Positions 7,405-15,742 are shown, counted from the first letter of the stretch. The stretch is DNA of 16,630 bases from HRBIN23 sp046294495 (GCA_046294495.1 JBKBKV010000041.1:1-16630); one strand, 5' to 3'. Made by a program: numbers and translations. Notes: a model not told the origin generated them from the letters alone.

Positions 7405-8195
7405 GCAGTTCTGCGCCTGCGCGCCCCTTGGTGGTGAAGATCGGGGGAGCCGCCCTGTCCACCACCGACACCTCCCTGGATGACATCGTTGCCCTCCATC
7501 GGGAGGGCTATCCCCTTGTGTTGGTGCACGGGGGCGGAGCGGTTATCTCCCAGTGGATGCAACGCTCCGGTGCCATGCCCCGCTTCGTCCGCGGGCTAAG
7601 GGTTACCGACCCTCCGACTCTAGATGTGGTGGTGGCAGTGCTGGCGGGCCTGGTGAACAAGCAGGTGGTAGCCAGCCTGCAGAGCAAGGGTATCAAGGCT
7701 ATGGGCCTCAGCGGGGCAGACGGGCTTCTCCTGCAGGCGCACCAGGCCGACCCGGAACTGGGCCTGGTGGGGAGAGTGGTGGCCGTTGACCCCACCCCAG
7801 TGCTCTCCGCCCTGGCCCAAGGATACTTGCCCGTTGTGGCCCCCGTAGGGATCGGCGTCTCCCCCAGTGGGGCCTGCCAGGGAACCCTCCTGAACATCAA
7901 CGGCGACACCGCCGCGGGTGCCCTGGCAAAAGCCCTCCACGCCCGCTTGCTGGTCTTCCTTACGGATGTGGAGGGCGTCCTGGACGGGGCCAAGCGCCTG
8001 CTGCCCCGTCTCCTGCCTCAGCAAGCCCGCGCCCTACTGGATAGCGGCGTGGTAGCAGGGGGGATGATCCCGAAGATTGAAGCCTCCCTAGAGGCCCTCG
8101 CCACTGTCCCCAAAGCCGTTATCGCCGACGGGCGACGCCCCCATACCTTGCTGGGAGTGGTCAAGGGCGAACCACTAGGCACCCATATAGGGTAA
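7401..8195 (+). CDS. argB: Acetylglutamate kinase
   Basis: This enzyme phosphorylates N-acetylglutamate with ATP, the second step of arginine synthesis. The 264-residue amino-acid kinase has VVKIGG (11-16), VHGGG (42-46), RGLRVTD (64-70), NINGDTAAGALA (165-176), FLTDVEG (186-192) and the lysine of GGMIPKI (220-226, K225). HGGG with RGLRVTD argues for acetylglutamate rather than LysW-bound substrates. Only 12 residues precede the KIGG strand, so the extra N-terminal helix of hexameric, arginine-inhibited kinases seems absent. The GTG start overlaps the GNAT stop by 4 bases, indicating coupled translation. Confidence 0.95.
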   Translation: MSSSAPARPLVVKIGGAALSTTDTSLDDIVALHREGYPLVLVHGGGAVISQWMQRSGAMPRFVRGLRVTDPPTLDVVVAVLAGLVNKQVVASLQSKGIKAMGLSGADGLLLQAHQADPELGLVGRVVAVDPTPVLSALAQGYLPVVAPVGIGVSPSGACQGTLLNINGDTAAGALAKALHARLLVFLTDVEGVLDGAKRLLPRLLPQQARALLDSGVVAGGMIPKIEASLEALATVPKAVIADGRRPHTLLGVVKGEPLGTHIG

Positions 8196-8206
8196 AATGC
8201 AGACAC

Positions 8207-8212
8207 GGAGGG
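8207..8212 (+). promoter_or_regulatory. Shine-Dalgarno site that decides the argD start
   Basis: GGAGGG lies 5 bases before ATG 8218. An in-frame ATG at 8197 would place this strong site inside the coding sequence and has only GGGTAAA before it, so 8218 is preferred. Confidence 0.75.
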
Positions 8213-8217
8213 AAACA

Positions 8218-9420
8218 ATGACAGACTGGTTAGCCCTGGAGAAGGAATACTATATGTTCTGTGCCCGCCGCCAGCCGGTGGTCATCGTGAAGGGCCAGGG
8301 CACCCGGGTGTGGGATGTCAACGGCAAGGAATACCTGGACTTTACGGCCGGGTGGGCAGTGAACAACCTTGGGCACTGCCACCCCGCAGTGGTCAAAGCG
8401 GTGCAAGAGCAGGTTGCCACCCTTCTGCAGACCTCCAACCAGTTCTACACCATACCCCAACTCCAACTGGCACGCCTCCTTGTAGAAGCCAGCGGCCTCG
8501 CCAAAGTCTTCTTCTGCAACAGTGGGGCAGAGGCTATTGAAGGCGCTATCAAACTGGCGCGAAAGTTTGGCAAGGTGAAGAAGAACGGGGCCTATGAAAT
8601 CATCACCGCCCAGGGTGCCTTCCACGGACGCACCCTCACTGCGGTAACGGCTACTGGCAACCCCCACTACAGCGACCCCTTTACCCCACTAACCCCAGGC
8701 TTCGTCCAGGTGCCCTTCAACGACCTGGAAGCCCTGAAGAGGGCTACTACCGACCGCACCGTCGGCGTGCTCCTGGAGCCTGTGCAAGGGGAAGGAGGGG
8801 TTATCCCTGCCCAGCCGGGCTACCTGAAGGGTGTGCGGGACTGGTGCGACCGCAACGACCTGGTGCTCATCCTGGACGAGGTGCAAACTGGCATGGGGCG
8901 CCTGGGCACCGTTTTCGGCTTCCAGTATTACGGTGTCCAGCCGGATATCATGGCCCTGGCCAAGGGTTTGGGAGGAGGGGTGCCCATCGGGGCCCTCCTT
9001 TGCAACGAGCGGTGCAACCTCTTTCAGCCGGGCGACCACGGCTCCACCTTTGGGGGCAACCCCCTAGCGTGCGCCGCCGCCTACACTGCCACCAAAACTC
9101 TGCTGGAGGAGCGTATCTACGAGAACGCCGCCCGCGTGGGTCAGCGCCTGAAGGGCGCACTGGAACAGGTAAAGGCCCGCCACGAGGGTGCGGTGAAGGA
9201 GGTGCGCGGGATAGGCCTGCTTCTGGCTGTGGAGTTCTACAATGCCATTGCGCCCCAGGTGGTCAGCGCCTGCAACGAGGAGGGCGTCTTGTTGAACCCT
9301 GTGCGCCCCACCGCTATCCGCTTTATGCCCCCCCTTACCCTCACCCCCCAGGAGGTGGATGAGGGGGTGGCACGCTTTGAGCGGGGGCTCAAGCGGGTTC
9401 TGGAGCAAACTGGGGGATAG
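8218..9420 (+). CDS. argD: Acetylornithine aminotransferase
   Basis: This 400-residue class III aminotransferase uses PLP to convert N-acetylglutamate semialdehyde and glutamate to N-acetylornithine and 2-oxoglutarate. Features in order are WAVNNLGHCHP (46-56), FFCNSGAEAIEGA (98-110; PLP phosphate site), a conserved EPVQGEGG, ILDEVQTGMGR with D220 contacting the pyridine nitrogen, ALAKGLGGG with K249 as the Schiff-base lysine, and STFGGNPLAC. Length and motifs fit ArgD. Related ornithine, succinylornithine or LysJ-type aminotransferases cannot be excluded by motif alone, but the flanking argB and argG support ArgD. It starts 22 bases after the argB stop. Confidence 0.93.
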   Translation: MTDWLALEKEYYMFCARRQPVVIVKGQGTRVWDVNGKEYLDFTAGWAVNNLGHCHPAVVKAVQEQVATLLQTSNQFYTIPQLQLARLLVEASGLAKVFFCNSGAEAIEGAIKLARKFGKVKKNGAYEIITAQGAFHGRTLTAVTATGNPHYSDPFTPLTPGFVQVPFNDLEALKRATTDRTVGVLLEPVQGEGGVIPAQPGYLKGVRDWCDRNDLVLILDEVQTGMGRLGTVFGFQYYGVQPDIMALAKGLGGGVPIGALLCNERCNLFQPGDHGSTFGGNPLACAAAYTATKTLLEERIYENAARVGQRLKGALEQVKARHEGAVKEVRGIGLLLAVEFYNAIAPQVVSACNEEGVLLNPVRPTAIRFMPPLTLTPQEVDEGVARFERGLKRVLEQTGG

Positions 9421-9453
9421 AACAGACCTGGCTTACAGGGGAGGAGGGAAAAC

Positions 9454-11136
9454 ATGCGGTCGGACATCATCAAGAAAGGCGTGGAGCGTGCGCCCCACCG
9501 GGCCCTGCTGAGGGCAGTGGGAGTGCGCCGGGAGGACCTGGACAAACCCTTTATCGCTATCTGCAACTCCTATGTGGACATTATACCGGGGCACGTGCAC
9601 CTGCAAGAGTATGGGCGCATCGCCAAGCAGGCTATTAGGGAAGCTGGTGGCATCCCCTTTGAGTTCAACACCATAGGGATAGACGACGGCATCGCTATGG
9701 GCCATGCAGGGATGAAGTTCTCCCTGCCCTCCCGTGAACTCATCGCCGATGCCGTAGAGAGCATGGTCTCTGCACACATGTTTGATGGCATGCTCTGCAT
9801 CCCCAACTGCGACAAGATTGTCCCCGGGATGCTTATGGCTGCCATGCGCCTGGACATCCCCGCGGTGTTCGTCTCCGGTGGGCCTATGGCTGCTGGGAGG
9901 GTCTCCTTCCGACAAGAGGCGATAGACCTGTCCACCGTCTTTGAAGGGGTGGGGGCTGTGAAGGCGGGGCGCATCACCCTCCAGCAGTTGCAAGAACTGG
10001 AGGAGCAGGCCTGCCCTACCTGTGGCTCTTGCTCGGGCATGTTCACCGCCAACTCCATGAACTGCCTAATGGAGGCCCTGGGCATGGCCCTGCCTGGCAA
10101 CGGCACCGCCCTGGCCCTTTCCAAAGAGCGGGAGGAACTTATCTACAAGGCCGCCACGCACCTTGTGCGTATGGTGGAGCAAAACATTACCCCCAGGAAA
10201 CTGGTCAACCTCTCCTCTATTGACAACGCCTTCGCCCTGGATGTGGCAATGGGAGGCTCCACAAACACTGTTCTCCACACCCTGGCTATCGCCCACGAGG
10301 CCGGAATCCGTTACCCCCTGGAACGCATCAACACCGTCTCGGAGCGGACGCCGTGCATCTGCAAGGTTGCCCCCTCCTCCTCCTACCACTTGGAAGATGT
10401 GCACCGGGCTGGGGGCATCTCGGCCATCCTCAAGGAACTCTCCAAGAGGCTCGGCCTCCTAGACCCATCCCGGCCTACAGTAACTGGGAAGACCCTGGGG
10501 GAGAACATAGCCAACGCAGAGACCCGCGACCCCCAGGTTATCCGCACCCTGGAGAACCCCTACTCGCATAGCGGGGGCTTGAAGGTGCTTTTCGGCAATC
10601 TGGCGCCACGCGGCGCTGTGGTCAAGACAGCCGGGGTAGCCCCCGAGATGATGCGGTTTGAAGGCAGCGCCAAAGTGTTCAACTCCCAGGAGGAGGCCCT
10701 GAAGGGTATCCTGGAGGGCGATGTGAAGCCTGGAATGGTGGTGGTTATCCGCTACGAGGGGCCAAAAGGAGGGCCGGGCATGCAGGAGATGCTAGCCCCT
10801 ACTTCGGCTCTTATGGGTATGGGGCTGGGCGCCTCTGTGGCCCTGGTTACCGATGGGCGATTCAGCGGGGCCACCCGGGGGGCTTGCATAGGGCATGTTT
10901 CACCAGAGGCAGCCGAATGTGGCCCCATCGCCGCAGTCCGAGACGGCGACCGCATCCGCCTGGACCTCATCAGCGGCACGCTGGATGTGGTGCTTTCGGA
11001 GGGAGAACTCCAGGACCGCCTGCGCCGGGTGAAACCCTGGCACCAGCCGGTGCAAAGCCCCTGGCTGCGGCGCTATGCCGCCCTGGTTACTTCAGCCGAC
11101 ACAGGGGCCATCCTGCGCGTGCCCGGCGAAACCTAA
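9454..11136 (+). CDS. ilvD: Dihydroxy-acid dehydratase
   Basis: This enzyme dehydrates 2,3-dihydroxy acids to the 2-keto acids leading to valine, leucine, isoleucine and pantothenate. The 560-residue protein shows PNCDKIVPGM (117-126; C119), CPTCGSCSGMFTANSMNC (187-204; C193 as cluster ligand), IDDGIAMGH, FVSGGPM, MGGSTNT, YEGPKGGPGM and a C-terminal LVTSADTGAI. At the position where [2Fe-2S] members have PCN it has PGH (G46), as in the E. coli enzyme, which suggests an oxygen-labile [4Fe-4S] cluster. GGGGAGGAGGG just before the ATG is a strong ribosome-binding site. It belongs to a different pathway from its neighbours argD and argG, and lies 33 bases after argD. Confidence 0.95.
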   Translation: MRSDIIKKGVERAPHRALLRAVGVRREDLDKPFIAICNSYVDIIPGHVHLQEYGRIAKQAIREAGGIPFEFNTIGIDDGIAMGHAGMKFSLPSRELIADAVESMVSAHMFDGMLCIPNCDKIVPGMLMAAMRLDIPAVFVSGGPMAAGRVSFRQEAIDLSTVFEGVGAVKAGRITLQQLQELEEQACPTCGSCSGMFTANSMNCLMEALGMALPGNGTALALSKEREELIYKAATHLVRMVEQNITPRKLVNLSSIDNAFALDVAMGGSTNTVLHTLAIAHEAGIRYPLERINTVSERTPCICKVAPSSSYHLEDVHRAGGISAILKELSKRLGLLDPSRPTVTGKTLGENIANAETRDPQVIRTLENPYSHSGGLKVLFGNLAPRGAVVKTAGVAPEMMRFEGSAKVFNSQEEALKGILEGDVKPGMVVVIRYEGPKGGPGMQEMLAPTSALMGMGLGASVALVTDGRFSGATRGACIGHVSPEAAECGPIAAVRDGDRIRLDLISGTLDVVLSEGELQDRLRRVKPWHQPVQSPWLRRYAALVTSADTGAILRVPGET

Positions 11137-11203
11137 AGCAAGGGCATCCCCCGGCGGGATTGAAGGTCTTTGCCCAACTTGAGAAGGCTGAAGGAGGCAC
11201 CCC

Positions 11204-12430
11204 ATGCCCAAGCGCATCGTCCTGGCCTATAGCGGAGGGCTAGACACCTCGGTGGCCATCCCTTGGATGAAAGAGAAATATGGCGCAGAGGTTATCGCCT
11301 TAACCTTGGACCTGGGGCAGGGGCGGGACCTGGACGCTATCCGACAGAAGGCCCTGCGCACCGGGGCCAGCAAGGCCCTAGTGGTGGATGCCCGTGAGGA
11401 GTTCATCCGCGAATATGTGTGGCGTGCCTTGAAGGCCGGCGCCATCTACGAGGGTGTCTACCCCCTTACCACAGCCCTGGGACGCCCCCTCATCGCCAAG
11501 CACCTGGTGCGCATCGCCCTGGAGGAGGGGGCCGACGCCGTGGCCCACGGGTGCACCGGCAAGGGCAATGACCAGGTGCGCTTTGACTTGGGCGTAATGG
11601 CCCTTGCCCCCCATCTGGAAGTCATCGCCCCAGTGCGCGAATGGGGCATGACACGGGACGAAGAGAAGGAATACGCCCGTGCCCGCGGGATCCCTGTGCC
11701 GGAGCAGAAGGGACGGGTCTATAGCATAGACGAGAACATCTTCGGACGCGCCATTGAGGGGGAAGACCTGGAAGACCCCTGGGACGAACCCCCCGAGGAC
11801 GCCTTCGCCTGGACAAAACACCCCTCCCAGGCTCCCGAGAAGCCCCTCTATATGGAGATTGACTTCCAAGGCGGCATACCCGTCGCCCTTAATGGCGAGA
11901 CCCTGGGCCCCGTTGCCCTTGTCCAACATCTTAACCAGGTGGCGGGCGAGCACGGCGTTGGGCGTATTGACCATCTGGAGAACCGCCTTGTGGGCATCAA
12001 GTCCAGAGAGGTGTATGAGGCGCCGGCCGCTGTGGTGCTCCACACGGCGCACCGCGCCCTGGAGACCGCCACCCTCTCTAAGGAGCAACTGCGCTTCAAA
12101 GAGATCGTAGCCCAGCAGTATGCGGATCTGGTCTACAACGGCCTATGGTTCACTGCCCACCGCCAGGACCTGGATGCATATGTAGACAGCACCCAACGCT
12201 TCGTAACGGGGGCGGTGCGCCTGCGTCTCTTCAAGGGCACTGCTATGGTTGCGGGCCGCAAGTCTCCCTACTCCCTATACAGCCACCGCCTTGCCACCTA
12301 CGGCAAAGGGGATGTCTACGACCATAGGGCGGCAGTGGGTTTCATCCGCGTCTTCGGCCTGCCGGTGCGCACCCAGGCAGAGGTGCAAGGCATAGCCCGG
12401 GTAGAACACCCGCCCACCAGAAAAAACTAA
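11204..12430 (+). CDS. argG: Argininosuccinate synthase
   Basis: ArgG joins citrulline and aspartate with ATP (giving AMP and PPi) to form argininosuccinate. The 408-residue protein begins with the N-type ATP pyrophosphatase loop AYSGGLDTS (8-16). It has HGCTGKGNDQVRF (115-127), SIDENIFGRAIEGEDLEDPW further on, and FTAHRQDLDAYVDSTQRFV in the C-terminal half, all family signatures. AAGGAGG lies ahead of the ATG. The 67-base gap after ilvD shows only weak potential hairpins. The last 10 residues (VEHPPTRKN region) are a short variable tail. Confidence 0.97.
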   Translation: MPKRIVLAYSGGLDTSVAIPWMKEKYGAEVIALTLDLGQGRDLDAIRQKALRTGASKALVVDAREEFIREYVWRALKAGAIYEGVYPLTTALGRPLIAKHLVRIALEEGADAVAHGCTGKGNDQVRFDLGVMALAPHLEVIAPVREWGMTRDEEKEYARARGIPVPEQKGRVYSIDENIFGRAIEGEDLEDPWDEPPEDAFAWTKHPSQAPEKPLYMEIDFQGGIPVALNGETLGPVALVQHLNQVAGEHGVGRIDHLENRLVGIKSREVYEAPAAVVLHTAHRALETATLSKEQLRFKEIVAQQYADLVYNGLWFTAHRQDLDAYVDSTQRFVTGAVRLRLFKGTAMVAGRKSPYSLYSHRLATYGKGDVYDHRAAVGFIRVFGLPVRTQAEVQGIARVEHPPTRKN

Positions 12431-12471
12431 GGTAAGCAAAGGCTCAATACCCCGGACACAGGAGGGCTAGG

Positions 12472-13632
12472 ATGCTGGAAGGTGCAAAAGCCGAGGCACA
12501 ACGCCAGATCGTCAACACCGTGCGGGAGTGGGTGGAGAAAGAGGTCATCCCCCTGGCCGACAGGTATGAGCACGACGATATCTACCCACACGAACTGATC
12601 CCCCAGATGCAAGAGATGGGCCTCTTCGGCCTGAACATCCCCGAAGAATACGGGGGCCTGGGGCTGGACTACACCACCTTCGCCATGGTTTTTGAGGAGA
12701 TCTCCCGGGGGTGGATGGCTGTTAGCGGTATCATTGGCTCCCACCACATCCTGACCCATATCCTGGTGCACTACGGCACGGAGGAGCAGAAGCGCCGCTT
12801 ACTCCCCGCGTTGGCCAGGGGCGAGAAGCGGGGAGGGCTGGCCCTCACCGAGCCTAACGCCGGAAGCGATGTTCAGTCTATTCAGACCACTGCACGCAAA
12901 GATGGCGAGGAGTATGTTATCAACGGCACCAAGATGTTCATCACCAATGGCCTGCACGGCACTACCTTCGCCCTGCTGGCCAAGACCGACCCCGCTGCCC
13001 AACCTCCCTACCGGGGGATGTCCTGCTTCGTGGTGGAGAAGGGGCCGGGCTTCACCGTGGGCCGCAAACTGGACAAACTGGGCTACCGTGGCGTGGACAC
13101 TGTGGAACTGATTTTCAGCGACTACCGCTGCCCCACCGACAACCTGGTAGGGGGCAAGGAGGGGGAAGGCTTCAAGCAGGTGATGAGCGGGCTGGAGGGG
13201 GGACGCATCAATGTGGCGGCGCGGGCGGTGGGTATCGCCACTGCCGCCTTCGAGCGGGCCATCCGCTACGCTCAGCAGAGAAAGGCCTTCGGCCGGCCCA
13301 TCGCCGAGCACCAGGCCATCCAACTTATGCTGGCCGATATGTATACAAAGATCCAGGCGGCACGCCTCCTCACCTATGAAGCGGCCCGTAAGAAGGATGC
13401 CGGAGAGCGGGCAGACCTGGAGGCGGGGATGGCCAAACTCTTCGCCAGCGAGGTCTGTGTGGAGACAACCCTGAACGCTATGCGCATCCACGGAGGCGTG
13501 GGATACCTGCGCGACCTACCTCTGGAGCGCTACTACCGGGATGCCCCCCTTATGGTCATAGGCGAGGGCACCAGCGAGATCCAGCGTCTAGTTATTGCAC
13601 GCCAACTGCTCCAGCGCTACAAGGCGGTGTAA
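12472..13632 (+). CDS. Acyl-CoA dehydrogenase (short/branched-chain type)
   Basis: This 386-residue FAD enzyme oxidises an acyl-CoA to the 2-enoyl-CoA and passes electrons to electron-transfer flavoprotein. Visible are IPEEYGGLG (56-64), ALTEPNAGSD (124-133), QQRKAFGRPI (268-277), IHGGVGYLRD (339-348) and GEGTSEIQR (364-372), where E365 is the expected catalytic base. The helix-G region reads LEGGRINVAA with G where isovaleryl-CoA dehydrogenase has its alternative Glu, so that enzyme is unlikely. The GGRIN pattern resembles isobutyryl-CoA and short-chain dehydrogenases, but substrate is not fixed by this. It sits 41 bases after argG and 8 bases before argH. GGAGGGC precedes the ATG. Confidence 0.93.
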   Translation: MLEGAKAEAQRQIVNTVREWVEKEVIPLADRYEHDDIYPHELIPQMQEMGLFGLNIPEEYGGLGLDYTTFAMVFEEISRGWMAVSGIIGSHHILTHILVHYGTEEQKRRLLPALARGEKRGGLALTEPNAGSDVQSIQTTARKDGEEYVINGTKMFITNGLHGTTFALLAKTDPAAQPPYRGMSCFVVEKGPGFTVGRKLDKLGYRGVDTVELIFSDYRCPTDNLVGGKEGEGFKQVMSGLEGGRINVAARAVGIATAAFERAIRYAQQRKAFGRPIAEHQAIQLMLADMYTKIQAARLLTYEAARKKDAGERADLEAGMAKLFASEVCVETTLNAMRIHGGVGYLRDLPLERYYRDAPLMVIGEGTSEIQRLVIARQLLQRYKAV

Positions 13633-13640
13633 GGGCCTCT

Positions 13641-15023
13641 ATGAGCATCTTCGAAGCCGGCAAGGGCAAGCCCCACATCGCCTACGCCGCCTCTTTGCGC
13701 TACGACCGCCGCCTCTATCGGCAGGATATAGCCGGCTCCATCGCCCACGCCCGCATGCTGGCCAGGCAAGGCATCATCTCGGAAAAGGATGCGGAACTTA
13801 TTGTTATGGGGCTGGGGGCCATCCGCCGAGAGATAGAAGAAGGCACCTTCCCCTGGCGGGAGGACCTAGAAGACATCCACATGAACATAGAGGCACGCCT
13901 GCACGACCTCATCGGCGAGCCGGCAGGGCGCCTCCACACCGCCCGCTCCCGCAACGACCAGGTGGCCACCGACATGCGCCTCTACACCAAAGAGGTGATA
14001 GGGGAAACTCTTCAGCGAGTGCGGGCACTGCAGGGAACCCTGCTGCAGAAAGCCGAAGCCCACCTGGACACCGTCCTACCTGGCTATACACATCTCCAGC
14101 GCGCCCAACCTGTCCTGCTGTCCCATCACCTGCTAGCCTATTTCTGGATGTTGGAGCGGGACGCCCAGCGCTTCCGTCAAGCCTACCAGCAGGCGGATGT
14201 GCTCCCCCTGGGGAGCGGGGCACTGGCCGGCGTCCCATACCCCGTTGACCGGGAGTTTGTGGCCCGGGAACTAGGCTTCTCCCGTATCAGCGAGAACAGC
14301 ATGGACGCCGTTTCAGACCGCGACTTCCTAGTGGACTATATGGCGGCGGCGGCGCTGTGCATGGTGCACCTGTCCCGCCTGGCCGAGGAACTGGTGGTTT
14401 GGTCTTCGGAAGAGTTCGGGTTTGTGCGCCTGGCCGAGGCATATACCACTGGCTCCAGCATTATGCCCCAGAAGCGCAACCCCGTCTTCGCTGAACTGGC
14501 CAGGGCACGGGTGGGGCGGGTCCTAGGGCACCTGGTGGGCCTTCTGACGGTGCTCAAAGGCCTCCCCCTTACCTACAACAGCGACCTCCAGGAAGACAAG
14601 GAGGCCTTTTTTGACACGGTGGATACCATCCTGCCTACCCTGGAGGTGACGGAGGCTATGCTCCGGAGCATGGAGGTGGACGCAGGGCGCATGCGCCAGG
14701 CGGCCGAAGGGGGCACCCTACTGGCCACCGACTACGCTGATTACTTGGTGCGCAAGGGGATGCCCTTCCGCCAGGCCCATACCCTGGTGGCCGACCTGTG
14801 TCGCTACGCCCTGGCCCAGGGGAAGGGCCTGCGCAACCTCTCCCTGGAGGAACTGCGCCGATTCTCCCCCCTTTTTGATGAGGATGTGCTTGGGATAGAT
14901 GCCCTGGCCTCTGCCGAGGCCCGGCGTGCGCTGGGGGGCACCGCCCCCTCCCAGGTGCGCAATCAACTGGCCCTGGCCCGCCGGTGCTGGGAGCAGGGCA
15001 AGCGGGACCACCCCTGCCCATGA
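13641..15023 (+). CDS. argH: Argininosuccinate lyase
   Basis: ArgH splits argininosuccinate into arginine and fumarate. The 460-residue aspartase/fumarase-superfamily protein has RLYRQDIAGSIAHA, HTARSRNDQV (99-108), GYTHLQRAQPV (148-158; H151) and the signature loop GSSIMPQKRNP (271-281) carrying the catalytic serine. Two departures from the usual sequence are visible. The N-terminal WGGRF motif is missing and replaced by a short unrelated leader (EAGKGKPHIAYAAS), and the signature has KRNPV where KKNPD is common. Both are tolerable in the family. It starts 8 bases after the acyl-CoA dehydrogenase stop with a modest AAGGG site, and rpe follows 9 bases downstream. Confidence 0.95.
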   Translation: MSIFEAGKGKPHIAYAASLRYDRRLYRQDIAGSIAHARMLARQGIISEKDAELIVMGLGAIRREIEEGTFPWREDLEDIHMNIEARLHDLIGEPAGRLHTARSRNDQVATDMRLYTKEVIGETLQRVRALQGTLLQKAEAHLDTVLPGYTHLQRAQPVLLSHHLLAYFWMLERDAQRFRQAYQQADVLPLGSGALAGVPYPVDREFVARELGFSRISENSMDAVSDRDFLVDYMAAAALCMVHLSRLAEELVVWSSEEFGFVRLAEAYTTGSSIMPQKRNPVFAELARARVGRVLGHLVGLLTVLKGLPLTYNSDLQEDKEAFFDTVDTILPTLEVTEAMLRSMEVDAGRMRQAAEGGTLLATDYADYLVRKGMPFRQAHTLVADLCRYALAQGKGLRNLSLEELRRFSPLFDEDVLGIDALASAEARRALGGTAPSQVRNQLALARRCWEQGKRDHPCP

Positions 15024-15032
15024 GGATTTCAT

Positions 15033-15734
15033 ATGGAGCGGCCAGCCCTTGCCGTCAAAATCGCACCCTCCATCCTCTCCGCCGACTTCGCCCGCCTGGG
15101 GGAGCAGGTGGCCGAAGCGGTGCGCGCCGGAGCCGAGTATATCCACCTGGACATCATGGATGGCCACTTCGTCCCAAACCTCACATTCGGCCCTGGCGTG
15201 GTGGAGGCCCTCCGCCCTTATAGCCCCGTCCCCCTTGATGTGCACCTGATGATAGAACGCCCCGAGGCTTTCATCCCCTGGTTTGCCCGTGCTGGGGCCG
15301 ATATCCTCACCGTCCACGCCGAGGCGTGCCCCCACCTGCACAGGGTTATCCACCAGGTAAAAGACCTGGGCAAGCGGGCAGGTGTAGCCATCAACCCTGC
15401 CACACCACTTTCAGCCATAGAGGAGGTCCTCCCCGACCTGGACCTGGTGCTGGTGATGACGGTGAACCCTGGCTTCCCTGCCCAGGCCTTCATCCCTACC
15501 ATGCTGGAGAAGGTGCGTCGCCTGCGCCGCCTGCTAGACGAGCAGGGCCTGGGGGCTGAACTGGAGGTGGACGGGGGCGTCAACCCTCAGACGGCTCCGC
15601 AGGTAGTGCACGCAGGGGCAAGGGTGCTGGTGGCTGGCTCTGCTATCTTCCACCCGGGGGAGACGGTGGCCCAGGCGTTGGCCAAACTGCGTGTTAGCGC
15701 CATCCAGGCCCTGGAGAGGGCGCGCCTCCCCTAA
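15033..15734 (+). CDS. rpe: Ribulose-phosphate 3-epimerase
   Basis: Rpe interconverts ribulose-5-phosphate and xylulose-5-phosphate in the pentose phosphate pathway. This 233-residue TIM barrel has APSILSADF (11-19), HLDIMDGHFVPN (38-49; metal ligands H38 and D40), LDVHLM (68-73; H71), EVDGGVN (178-184; D180) and AGSAIF (201-206). All expected metal and acid-base residues are therefore present. The phosphate-side loop normally reading NPGFGGQ is NPGFPAQ (145-151), an unusual change. It is closely spaced after argH, so it is probably co-transcribed although it belongs to another pathway. Confidence 0.95.
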   Translation: MERPALAVKIAPSILSADFARLGEQVAEAVRAGAEYIHLDIMDGHFVPNLTFGPGVVEALRPYSPVPLDVHLMIERPEAFIPWFARAGADILTVHAEACPHLHRVIHQVKDLGKRAGVAINPATPLSAIEEVLPDLDLVLVMTVNPGFPAQAFIPTMLEKVRRLRRLLDEQGLGAELEVDGGVNPQTAPQVVHAGARVLVAGSAIFHPGETVAQALAKLRVSAIQALERARLP

Positions 15735-15742
15735 GAGGAGGG
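15735..15742 (+). promoter_or_regulatory. Shine-Dalgarno site that decides the DUF488 start
   Basis: GAGGAGGG immediately follows the rpe stop and lies 5 bases before GTG 15748. The frame stays open to an upstream ATG at 15691, but that would overlap the end of rpe and lacks a comparable site. Family homology also begins after 15748. Confidence 0.75.

Noticed and set aside
11138..11175. Hairpins between ilvD and argG (ATCCC/GGGAT nested within GGGCA/TGCCC)
   Set aside because: The stems are only 5 bp with a long unpaired part and no T-tract; too weak to call a terminator or riboswitch.
14341..14355. GCG repeat in argH as a microsatellite
   Set aside because: It simply encodes an alanine run in a helix of the lyase and is short.
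5550..15023. ArgR operator (ARG box) in front of the arginine genes
   Set aside because: No AT-rich palindrome resembling an ARG box was seen in the gaps ahead of argJ, the GNAT gene, argD, ilvD, argG or argH.
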